8,991 bases of DNA from CAZUNB01 sp964622235 (GTDB lineage Bacteria > Patescibacteriota > Saccharimonadia > Saccharimonadales > JAGPDM01), in NCBI GenBank assembly GCA_964622235.1, contig CAZUNB010000042.1:1-8991 (forward strand). The letters run 5' to 3'. The position numbers and the translations under genes are program-made. Positions 1 to 6,287 of this stretch are shown in pieces. Within the stretch, counting starts at the first letter, position 1, and each line of letters begins with the position of its first letter. Below the pieces are notes generated by a model. That model saw nothing but the letters and a program-made list of their open reading frames with translations. It made no database searches and was not told the origin of the DNA.

Positions 1-2
1 TG

Positions 3-656
3 ATGCCTGTGACACTTTTACCAATCCTGAGAGATCCCCCTTACGATCTTTTTATTGGAGACGAGAGAGCACAGCGGAAATTGCTGCGTCAAGGATTGAC
101 CGAGCTAGCTCAGGCTGGAGCTCTGCTTACTCCAAAGTCAGTGTTTGCTAGCCCAAATGAAAAATTGTTACAAGTATTTAGATATAGAACCAATCGGGTA
201 ACGAGCGTATTCGATTTAGACGATTTATCGCACGCTACACCGAACTCATTTGAAAATGTAATAACTACACATAAAAGGGTTAATATCCCTGAATTAGGTC
301 CACGTAATGTAGAGACAACACTAACTAACAACATGGACCATCCTCTTTATATGTCTTTTGGATTTTCAGAACCTGGAGAGCCAAAGGAACTGAATTATCA
401 TGTGTCATTTGATTATTTATTTTACGATGGTTATCGAAATAGGATAACTGATAAAAGAACAAATTGGGAGGATCGATACCGAGGTGAGGAAATATTTGCA
501 GGTATGGTAGTGTGGAAAGCAAAACCGTTAGAAAGTCCTCATGATGAAGAAAGGTTTTTAGAGATACCCGATGGTCTTAAGGGCGTGTTTAGTTCACTAG
601 CTTCGGATTTACTGCATGAGTCTAGCCAGCCAAGTCCGCAAGGAACAAATGGGTAG
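3..656 (+). CDS. Hypothetical protein, unrecognised (217 aa)
   Basis: I do not recognise this protein. It reads 217 codons from ATG to TAG. It has no signal peptide or membrane segment and looks soluble and cytoplasmic. An aromatic-rich central part (about residues 110-175, many Y, F and W) looks like folded beta-rich protein, and the last 15 residues are a low-complexity Ser/Pro/Gln tail. The window opens with TGATG, so a TGA of an upstream gene may overlap this ATG, the usual arrangement of translationally coupled genes. With only two bases upstream, a longer N-terminus cannot be excluded. It converges on the tmk-thyX gene, 55 bases away, and I see no clear terminator between them. Coding status is supported by length and plausible composition only; the function is unknown. 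Confidence 0.7.
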   Translation: MPVTLLPILRDPPYDLFIGDERAQRKLLRQGLTELAQAGALLTPKSVFASPNEKLLQVFRYRTNRVTSVFDLDDLSHATPNSFENVITTHKRVNIPELGPRNVETTLTNNMDHPLYMSFGFSEPGEPKELNYHVSFDYLFYDGYRNRITDKRTNWEDRYRGEEIFAGMVVWKAKPLESPHDEERFLEIPDGLKGVFSSLASDLLHESSQPSPQGTNG

Positions 657-702
657 AACTCCAGGCGGTAGAATCGCACAACTTCTAGGTCGCTTTAGTT
701 GA
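649..702 (+). CDS. Possible 17-aa peptide overlapping the upstream stop
   Basis: The ATG at 649 overlaps the end of the preceding gene (ATGGGTAG contains its TAG) and is preceded by AAGGA with a 4-base spacer. The frame encodes MGRTPGGRIAQLLGRFS, a short basic peptide, and ends in TGA. The coupling geometry and ribosome binding site are as expected for a real start, but an ORF of this length also arises by chance. No homologue is known to me. Confidence 0.15.
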   Translation: MGRTPGGRIAQLLGRFS

Positions 703-711
703 CCCCGATAT

Positions 712-2940
712 CTACTTTTTAGATTCTAATTTATCTAGTTTGAACTGAGTATATCTTTCAGCGGCGAGACGTGTGAGGGCTTCGTCCTCATCTTTATTGA
801 CAAATTTCATAGCTCCGCCAGTCAATGGATGGATTTCTGAGAGTTGTTCGTGCATTGTTTTTACCAATGCTCGATAGGCTGGATGGCCTTGTGGGGCTGT
901 GCGAAGTTCCATGAAGTGGAAAGCTTCACGAGCGTTGAAAGAGATTTTCCAACGCATACGGTGCCCCATGAGAGTGGCGTATTGTGCTTGATCATAGAGG
1001 CCTAACGCTTGAAGGCGACTGAAAAGATGCTGGCTCAGCTCAAAAGCTTGGTCATAGGCTTCGGTTAATTTAGCATCTTCAATCAATTTCGGTGTTTCAT
1101 AACCATAACGAGGTGTTAGTTTCTGCCATTGAAGACCTTCAACCATGCGATGGCGCTGTAAATCGCGGAATATACCATAGTCACACATCAAATCCCAGTT
1201 GTATTCGATGTGCTCGAATGCACGACCAGGTTTATGTCGTCGGTTAAGTCGCTCACCGACATAAGCGTTATATACTTCAAGTTTTTTATCATAGCTCCAA
1301 TCGGCTACTTCTTTCTGTAGCTCAACGAGCGACAGTTCGGAAGCTTCATAAAGAATATAAGGCACGACATCAAGTTCGTTACGCATAGAAGTGCTTACTA
1401 AATGTACATCGCGTTTATCATCGCTGTAGCCCGTATTAGACAGTAATCTTTCGGTAACTTCCGCGACAGCCGTCCTTGTGTTGGCTCGATAGGCTTGCAT
1501 TGCGCCACCACGACTTGGTTTATCGGCTCGCTCTAGGAATGTTGCTGCTACGGTGCGACCAGCTTCGAGTAAATCTTTTCCAGTTGCTCGGGATTCTTCT
1601 AACTCATCACTCATTAAGTGCATAACTAAGCTTTCATAGGCTTGTCCACTCGCGTATAGTCCAACAGTTGATGTTGTGGCAACCGGAAGCATCGCACGTG
1701 CAACATCACAAGCCTGTGCACGGATTGCACCTTTCCAAGCGATGTCTCGCTCTTCTTTCGGAGTTTCGTCGCGAACTGTTATAAAATCAGTTAGTTCGTG
1801 AACGACAATCGAATAAATATCAAAGATCTGATTCAGTGTTTCGTTATAAATTTTAGTGGTTGATTCATTAAATTCTGTTGGCGTATAGTAGCGGTATTTG
1901 CCTTCCCTAGTTTTGCGGTCGTAATAAATATATCGGGTTGACTGCTCAAGATATGCGGCCAGTCTGCCCCACTCAAGTTTTTTTGTCAAAAGGTTACTAG
2001 CATTTTCTACAACGGCATGAATCCCCGTTAATTGTTGCACTGAATCATCGCCATAGGCTGTAATTACTCGTCGCAACAATGAATCGTCTTTGCCTTCAAT
2101 TTGGCTGAACTCGTCTAGAATTGTCACTCGCATATCATCAGCTCGGCGGCTTAACCGTGCCATTGCTGCTGCGATAGTAATTGGGCTGAGATTATTATTA
2201 AAAACATAGGCATCTTTATTTGGATTACTCAGCACATCGCCAAGCCACTGATTTCCAAGCTCGGTTGGCTGCATGCCATGCTCGGTTTTTTCAACGAATG
2301 GATTGTGCTTGCTTTTTTTTGATTTCTTTTTGTCTTCAGCAATCTCCTCAACCATAGCCCAGAGCTGGGTGGTGATACTGGCTTCAGTATCATTGGCGTT
2401 GATTAGTGGTAATTCAAGAAACTTGGCCTCTTTTAGATAGCCTTGACGTACGCGTTCATGGAAATCGTCTGATTGATTCTCAAAGTAGTCACTACCGCCA
2501 CGTTTGTGGTTGCGTGCTCGTCGGATGTCGACCGGTGCATCTAAAATAACCGTTAAATCTGCTTGAGCTGCGGCTGCGTATTGGCTAATACGGCGCAGAT
2601 TATCAATGTCGAGCCCTTCACCATAGCCTTGATAGACCACAGTAGAAATCCAGCTACGGTCGGCAATCACCCACCCACCATTGTTGATATGGGCAGCTAC
2701 TTCACGCATTGTGTCGGCTCGTGCGGCGTTAAATGCTAGGACATTTGCTTCTGGGCTGCGACTAGTCGTGCTTTTCAAAACTTCACGAATTTTGTCAGCA
2801 AATTCTGTGCTCCCTGGTTCGCGTAAAATAACTGCTTTAATACCTAGCTTTTGAAAGAGCAAAGCTTGTATGTTTCGCGCCATAGTAGTTTTGCCACTAC
2901 CATCTGCACCTTCGATTACAATATATTTGCCTTTAGCCAT
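712..2940 (-). CDS. Thymidylate kinase fused to a tandem ThyX-like thymidylate synthase
   Basis: A 742-aa fusion expected to act in the cytosol on dTMP synthesis and its phosphorylation to dTDP. Residues 1-200 are thymidylate kinase: P-loop GADGSGKTT (11-19), REPGST (40-45), the DR motif with VVYQG (94-105) and a LID-like RGGSDYFE (147-154). A lysine-rich linker (about 203-212) leads to two ThyX-like halves. Half 1 (about 240-470) has WGR where ThyX has RHR but keeps ExSxRY (332-337). Half 2 (about 510-735) keeps FEH (575-577), RHR (596-598), R663, NAR (669-671) and R680, but has lost the NExS stretch. Ordinary ThyX is about 220-250 aa, so this is a duplication. The gene starts 9 bases after dcd, with a strong AGGAGGT five bases before the ATG; this Shine-Dalgarno lies just past and partly over the dcd stop. 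The kinase call is secure; synthase activity is inferred. Confidence 0.93.
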   Translation of the reverse strand: MAKGKYIVIEGADGSGKTTMARNIQALLFQKLGIKAVILREPGSTEFADKIREVLKSTTSRSPEANVLAFNAARADTMREVAAHINNGGWVIADRSWISTVVYQGYGEGLDIDNLRRISQYAAAAQADLTVILDAPVDIRRARNHKRGGSDYFENQSDDFHERVRQGYLKEAKFLELPLINANDTEASITTQLWAMVEEIAEDKKKSKKSKHNPFVEKTEHGMQPTELGNQWLGDVLSNPNKDAYVFNNNLSPITIAAAMARLSRRADDMRVTILDEFSQIEGKDDSLLRRVITAYGDDSVQQLTGIHAVVENASNLLTKKLEWGRLAAYLEQSTRYIYYDRKTREGKYRYYTPTEFNESTTKIYNETLNQIFDIYSIVVHELTDFITVRDETPKEERDIAWKGAIRAQACDVARAMLPVATTSTVGLYASGQAYESLVMHLMSDELEESRATGKDLLEAGRTVAATFLERADKPSRGGAMQAYRANTRTAVAEVTERLLSNTGYSDDKRDVHLVSTSMRNELDVVPYILYEASELSLVELQKEVADWSYDKKLEVYNAYVGERLNRRHKPGRAFEHIEYNWDLMCDYGIFRDLQRHRMVEGLQWQKLTPRYGYETPKLIEDAKLTEAYDQAFELSQHLFSRLQALGLYDQAQYATLMGHRMRWKISFNAREAFHFMELRTAPQGHPAYRALVKTMHEQLSEIHPLTGGAMKFVNKDEDEALTRLAAERYTQFKLDKLESKK

Positions 2941-2949
2941 TGCTACCTC

Positions 2950-3657
2950 CTATATCTTCTGCGGTTTCTTACGTTCGTCTTTAAAAGCCTGTGGCAGCAT
3001 TGATTCTGGCCGCCAATTTCTGACAATTTCTGACAAGTCAGAGTCTGAACTTTGTTGGTATTTACCACTCAGACTCGAGTATTCGCCTTGCACTGGACCG
3101 GTATGATAGAAAACAACCTGAGCAATCCGCTCGCCAACTGGAAGAACGACGCTGTCTCGTTTATTCATATTGTAAATTTCCATCGTCCAACGATTGATAT
3201 ATCCAGGATCACCCCATCCAGCGTCTAGACAGACAGCAACACCGTTTCTGCCCCAAGTACTTCGTGCTTGCATTGTGCTCGTACCTGGAGCTTTAATTCC
3301 GATAAATTCGTGTGTGTGTGCGAGAATACGTTCACCAGGTCGCAAGACAATAATCGGGTGGTCTTCAGGAATTCCAGGCATGAGGGTGCGACCGTTTTCG
3401 GCGCACCAAAGATTGTGAGCGGTTGAATGATGAGGTCCACTAAAGTAACGATTCACGTCTGTTTGGTCGAAAGGGTTATAAAGGCTGCGATCTCCATCCA
3501 TCTCGGTCGAATAGTACCAATGGCCTAATGTTACATCGTAACTACTGCCGTTTACTTGTTTATCGTTGAAAGGATGAGCGACAATATGGCTATGCTGAAT
3601 GGCGGCACGAATCTGCATATTACTATATACACCAAATTGCATCTGATCTTGATCCAC
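2950..3657 (-). CDS. dcd: dCTP deaminase, possibly bifunctional dCTP deaminase/dUTPase
   Basis: Member of the trimeric dCTP deaminase/dUTPase family, which converts dCTP to dUTP, or directly to dUMP in bifunctional forms. It shows the nucleotide-binding ARSTWGRNG, then DAGWGDPGY, then MEIYN, whose Glu aligns with catalytic Glu138 of E. coli Dcd. AGWGDPG resembles the AGF/AGW-type signature I recall from the Mycobacterium tuberculosis and Methanocaldococcus bifunctional enzymes, rather than the AHRIDPG of E. coli. The frame is open from GTG 3684, but I place the start at GTG 3657 (236 codons with stop): GAGG stands five bases before it, and a likely -10 (TATACT, 3695-3700) would put transcription initiation almost on GTG 3684. 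At about 235 aa it exceeds E. coli Dcd (193 aa), mainly through an insert before the core and a charged C-terminal tail. It is the first gene of an operon with tmk-thyX, so its product feeds the next enzyme. Confidence 0.92.
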   Translation of the reverse strand: MDQDQMQFGVYSNMQIRAAIQHSHIVAHPFNDKQVNGSSYDVTLGHWYYSTEMDGDRSLYNPFDQTDVNRYFSGPHHSTAHNLWCAENGRTLMPGIPEDHPIIVLRPGERILAHTHEFIGIKAPGTSTMQARSTWGRNGVAVCLDAGWGDPGYINRWTMEIYNMNKRDSVVLPVGERIAQVVFYHTGPVQGEYSSLSGKYQQSSDSDLSEIVRNWRPESMLPQAFKDERKKPQKI

Positions 3658-3694
3658 TTTTACCTCGTTTTTGTCTCCCACCACGGATAGTACT

Positions 3695-3700
3695 AGTATA
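3695..3700 (-). promoter_or_regulatory. Putative -10 element for dcd-tmk-thyX
   Basis: On the minus strand TATACT matches the sigma-70-type -10 consensus at five of six positions. It lies about 40 bases before the chosen dcd start. The -35 is poor (TTTTAG-like at 17 bases). The spacer carries AATCG twice with a 10-base period (minus strand, about 3702-3716), which could help bind an activator. The -10 is fair; everything else is inference. Confidence 0.35.
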
Positions 3701-3738
3701 GGCGATTGCGAACGATTCTAAAAGCAGATTATTTAAAT

Positions 3739-4449
3739 TTAGTAATGTAGTGAGTTCAGGACTTCAAGCAACGCCTGGAAGCTTGGGTCATCATTCACAA
3801 CATTTGGGTTAACATTGACACCTTCTTTAAAGCTTAAAGTAATAAGATTGATATAGCGTGTATTCATGTCTGTAGAGATAATATTTTTTGAATTGTAAAA
3901 ATATGTGGCTATGCTACGGTCGGTGCCAATAACAAAATTATAGCTAGTTGCTTTTGACGTTTTACATTCTTCTTCAGTCAAACAGTCGCCAACCTTAGTC
4001 TCCTTACGCAAGTCTAAAGTTTTAGGTTCATTAAACAATGTAAGTGAAAAGCTCTGAATAATTTCACAAGTTGCTTCATTACCTCCACACGGATCGAAAC
4101 CACCTAATCCATTCATTCCATTTTGTAGTTCGAGGACGTAGTTTCCACTGGTTGCAGTTAGCTTTTCGGAGTTAAGGCCTTCTTCGAGGCCTGGTCCGTA
4201 TTCATCCTTTAAGGTGACACGTTTTGGGTCATATTTGAAACTTAGCATCTCGTACTTCGAGGTGTAAGTTTTAGATTTTGATTTTTCCTTTTGAGCTGGC
4301 TTTTGCACAGTCGTTTCTGCTTTTTCGGAATCCGAAGCTTGGTTATTTTGAGTTATCAAGTAAAAAGCTCCAACAGCGACGACTAGCAAAATTATTTCAA
4401 ACAAAGCGATTAGCATGTACTTAGTTGATTTCTTTATTGGATTTTTCAT
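3739..4449 (-). CDS. Membrane-anchored protein with extracytoplasmic domain, function unknown
   Basis: Not assignable to a family by eye. It has a short basic N-terminus (KNPIKKSTK), one hydrophobic helix at residues about 12-32, and a Lys/Gln/Ser-rich spacer (about 35-62). A roughly 170-residue domain follows, presumably outside the membrane, ending in a helix (FQALLEVLNSL) as often seen in small surface-anchored proteins. Four cysteines at 121, 128, 156 and 162 could form disulfides. No lipobox is present. The frame is open from GTG 4506, but I start at ATG 4449 (236 aa): AAGGTC stands about seven bases before it. A good promoter at 4478-4506 lies inside the longer version, which puts the upstream starts outside the transcript. 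It is divergent from the folate reductase unit and separated from dcd by its own stop and the dcd promoter. Confidence 0.8.
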   Translation of the reverse strand: MKNPIKKSTKYMLIALFEIILLVVAVGAFYLITQNNQASDSEKAETTVQKPAQKEKSKSKTYTSKYEMLSFKYDPKRVTLKDEYGPGLEEGLNSEKLTATSGNYVLELQNGMNGLGGFDPCGGNEATCEIIQSFSLTLFNEPKTLDLRKETKVGDCLTEEECKTSKATSYNFVIGTDRSIATYFYNSKNIISTDMNTRYINLITLSFKEGVNVNPNVVNDDPSFQALLEVLNSLHY

Positions 4450-4477
4450 TTTTTTGACCTTATTATGTAATTCTTTA

Positions 4478-4506
4478 AACATAGCAGGTGCGTATAGAAA
4501 TGTCAC
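4478..4506 (-). promoter_or_regulatory. Promoter for the membrane-anchored protein gene
   Basis: On the minus strand, -35 GTGACA (4501-4506, five of six) and -10 TATGTT (4478-4483, four of six) are separated by exactly 17 bases. Transcription would begin near 4471, leaving a leader of about 20 bases with a usable Shine-Dalgarno before ATG 4449. This position argues against the GTG start at 4506. Confidence 0.5.
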
Positions 4507-4532
4507 TAGTGTTTAACTGGGTATTGTGTTTT

Positions 4533-4566
4533 TTGATTAGCTGTAGCTTTTTGCTACAATTCTAAT
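4533..4566 (+). promoter_or_regulatory. Promoter with overlapping dyad for the peptide-folA unit
   Basis: -35 TTGATT (4533-4538) and -10 TACAAT (4555-4560) are 16 bases apart, with transcription expected near 4567 and the first ATG at 4595. A dyad overlaps it: TGTAGC (4542-4547) and GCTACA (4553-4558) around five T's, flanked by ATTAG (4536-4540) and CTAAT (4562-4566). The inverted repeat covers the spacer and -10, as an operator would. There is no T-run after it, so it is not a normal terminator. Confidence 0.5.
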
Positions 4567-4594
4567 AATAATCATCAACGAAAAAAGGATAGAA

Positions 4595-4723
4595 ATGCAA
4601 CCAGAGAATAACAATCAAGCTAAACCAACCCACAACCAAGCCGAATCTGCTCCAGATCAACAAGGACAGACACAAACGTCAGATTTGTCACAGCAGATTG
4701 TCGATGATTATAACAAATTGTAG
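4595..4723 (+). CDS. Small Gln/Asn-rich peptide upstream of dihydrofolate reductase (42 aa)
   Basis: An ATG preceded by AAAAAAGGAT (AGGA five bases before the start) opens a 42-codon frame ending in TAG. The next ATG, that of dihydrofolate reductase, comes two bases later (TAGTTATG). The peptide is very hydrophilic: Gln, Asn, Pro, Ala, Thr and Asp dominate residues 1-30, and a less biased end (SQQIVDDYNKL) follows. It has no signal peptide or membrane segment and looks disordered. Promoter, ribosome binding site and coupling geometry all place it as the first gene of the unit. The downstream reductase has no Shine-Dalgarno of its own that I can see, so it probably depends on translation of this frame. 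Function unknown; it could matter mainly as a leader for coupling. Confidence 0.6.
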   Translation: MQPENNNQAKPTHNQAESAPDQQGQTQTSDLSQQIVDDYNKL

Positions 4724-4725
4724 TT

Positions 4726-5223
4726 ATGCTTAGCTTTGTAGTTGCGACTGACAAGAATGGTGTTATGGGTAGTAGCAACGGTGGTCTGCCCTGGGGTAAA
4801 TCACAGAAAGCTGACCTGAAAAGGTATCGTGGGTTAACAGAACATCACACGATAATTATGGGACGAACTACCTTCGATGAACTACCTGAACCATTGCCGA
4901 ACCGCCACCACACTGTTGTTACGCATGAACCTAAATCTAGCAGTGATGAGCACGTTGAATTTATGACTTTTGAACAAACCTTAAAAAAATATAAGGATTT
5001 CGATGAAGAATATTTCGTTATCGGCGGAAGTAAAATATTCGATTTATTCCTTCCCTACACTCGAACAATTTATCTGACAATTATAGATGCTGAATATGAT
5101 GGTGATGTCTATTTCTCAAGTTTTGATAAAGCTGTTTGGAAGCAAGTATCTGAAAAGCACTTCAATTCAGATGAGAGAAATCTACATGATTATACTTTCT
5201 TAGAATACTCAAAAACAGATTGA
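4726..5223 (+). CDS. folA: Dihydrofolate reductase
   Basis: Reduces 7,8-dihydrofolate to tetrahydrofolate with NADPH in the cytosol. At 165 aa it matches the usual bacterial length (E. coli 159). Family landmarks appear in order: N-terminal strand MLSFVVATDKNGVMG, LPW (21-23), the catalytic acid as D30 in the position of E. coli Asp27, the NADPH-binding IIMGRTTF (43-50), LPNR with R60 in the place of the folate-binding Arg57, the FVIGGSKIF turn (97-105), and YLTIIDAEYDGDVYF (116-130), whose Thr matches Thr113. It follows the 42-codon peptide gene by two bases and converges on the small membrane protein gene with only three bases between stops, so the opposing transcripts must overlap. It sits beside a ThyX-type synthase, unlike the usual pairing with ThyA. 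Confidence 0.95.
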   Translation: MLSFVVATDKNGVMGSSNGGLPWGKSQKADLKRYRGLTEHHTIIMGRTTFDELPEPLPNRHHTVVTHEPKSSSDEHVEFMTFEQTLKKYKDFDEEYFVIGGSKIFDLFLPYTRTIYLTIIDAEYDGDVYFSSFDKAVWKQVSEKHFNSDERNLHDYTFLEYSKTD

Positions 5224-5226
5224 TTT

Positions 5227-5460
5227 TTAGTGTTTTGGAAATGTTTGAAACGTTAAAACAATCCAACCAACTGAAAGAAGTGCTTGACCACTAAATGTAA
5301 TCCAGAATCCTAGGCTTCCAAGTGTTGCTGTGGCAGCTATAACTAGTATTGCATTGAATAAACAGGTCGTAAAAGCAGGCTTCTGTTCCGAGAATATTGT
5401 CGGTAAGAGAGCAGCAGATAGTAAATAGGCAATGATTGCTAAGATGGCGTCCTGCCACAT
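5227..5460 (-). CDS. Small hydrophobic membrane protein (77 aa)
   Basis: A 77-residue protein that is mostly hydrophobic, with three likely membrane-spanning stretches at about residues 4-21, 31-49 and 54-73, joined by short loops (SEQKPAF between the first two). I do not recognise the family. The ATG begins two bases after the TAG of the phosphatase gene (TAGCTATG) with no separate Shine-Dalgarno, so translation is probably coupled to that gene. It is the last gene of the rplK-rplA run and converges on folA. Alternatives are a small transporter-like or DMT-related fragment, but no signature supports this. Confidence 0.65.
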   Translation of the reverse strand: MWQDAILAIIAYLLSAALLPTIFSEQKPAFTTCLFNAILVIAATATLGSLGFWITFSGQALLSVGWIVLTFQTFPKH

Positions 5461-5462
5461 AG

Positions 5463-6281
5463 CTATTTATTGCCTAAATAGAGTGAGCTCTCAGGGTCAT
5501 TAATTATTTGCTGATAAGCAATTTTGTTAGTAGCGATAAATGACTTGTCTTTAAAGCTAGCATCACTGCCGTCAAGCCGCTTATAGACACCGCCTGCTTC
5601 ACGAACAAGCAACATACCAGCGGCTCTGTCCCAATCCATATTACCGACTGGCATAGCAATTTTGATGTCAGTCCTACCAGCTGCAATCTCTACAAACTCG
5701 TTACCAGCTGAAAAAACAGAGTAGGTGTTCATGCTATGGTTTTTGAAATAGCTGAACGTTTCAATATAATTCCGGTCATCAAGGCTTCCAATAACTATGC
5801 CTTTCAACTCATCTAGCTTTCGATTACTGACACGAATTGGTTCGGAATTACAAAAAGAACCCTTGCCTCTTTCGGCAGAATAAAGTTTGTCAGTTAAGAA
5901 ATCATAGATAAAACTAATCTCAACATCACCATCAACTATATAGGCAATCATACTAACACAGAACGGTTGCTGGCGAACGTAGCAGCCAGTGCCATCGATC
6001 GGATCGCATATCCAAAAAGGTTCAGTCAGATCAGGGTTATAGCCCAACTCCTCCCCTTGCAGCAACTCGCCGACATCAGCAAAAGCTGCTTTCAAATTTT
6101 GCTCTACCTTTGTGTCGATCTTAGTCAAAATGTCATTGGCATTTGATTTGGTCTCAAAATCTTTAGTACCATAGCCCGAACATAGTAGATTGCGTTGTGA
6201 AACTAGTATACTCGCTGCTTGTTTAGCTCGGATAGAGAAGTGATCAGGAACATATTTTATAGTTCCGTTTTGATCATCCAC
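5463..6281 (-). CDS. Inositol monophosphatase-family phosphatase
   Basis: A Mg2+-dependent phosphatase of the IMPase/FIG superfamily (272 aa, SuhB-like length). Metal-binding signatures are complete: GEE (76-78), WICDPIDGTG with D93 and D96 (90-99), and WDRAAGMLLVREAGG with D218 (217-231). The substrate cannot be read from sequence; relatives act on inositol phosphates, 3'-phosphoadenosine 5'-phosphate or sugar bisphosphates, and E. coli SuhB also works with the transcription antitermination complex on rRNA operons. Its place directly after rplA (six bases after the L1 stop) is suggestive but not proof of a ribosome-linked role. The start is a GTG; no convincing Shine-Dalgarno precedes it, so it probably relies on coupling from rplA. 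The conserved fold begins near residue 15, so little N-terminus is in doubt. Confidence 0.93.
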   Translation of the reverse strand: MDDQNGTIKYVPDHFSIRAKQAASILVSQRNLLCSGYGTKDFETKSNANDILTKIDTKVEQNLKAAFADVGELLQGEELGYNPDLTEPFWICDPIDGTGCYVRQQPFCVSMIAYIVDGDVEISFIYDFLTDKLYSAERGKGSFCNSEPIRVSNRKLDELKGIVIGSLDDRNYIETFSYFKNHSMNTYSVFSAGNEFVEIAAGRTDIKIAMPVGNMDWDRAAGMLLVREAGGVYKRLDGSDASFKDKSFIATNKIAYQQIINDPESSLYLGNK

Positions 6282-6287
6282 GTTCGG

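Noticed and set aside
657..711. Possible terminator between the first gene and tmk-thyX
   Set aside because: Only a four-base GGTC/GACC pairing was found, with no strong stem and no T-run, so I do not call a terminator.
2870..3418. Plus-strand frames across the dcd/tmk-thyX junction
   Set aside because: They are antisense to two well-supported enzymes and show no initiation signals.
3658..3684. GTG 3684 as the dcd start
   Set aside because: It would lie at or next to the inferred transcription start, and GTG 3657 has a well-spaced GAGG. The extra nine residues are not part of the family core.
4450..4506. GTG 4506 or the next ATG as start of the membrane-anchored protein
   Set aside because: No Shine-Dalgarno precedes either, and a good -35/-10 pair overlaps this stretch. 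ATG 4449 has AAGGTC and leaves a normal basic N-terminus before the helix.
5221..5229. Bidirectional terminator between folA and the small membrane protein gene
   Set aside because: Only three bases separate the stops and no GC-rich stem precedes the short T-run, so none is called.
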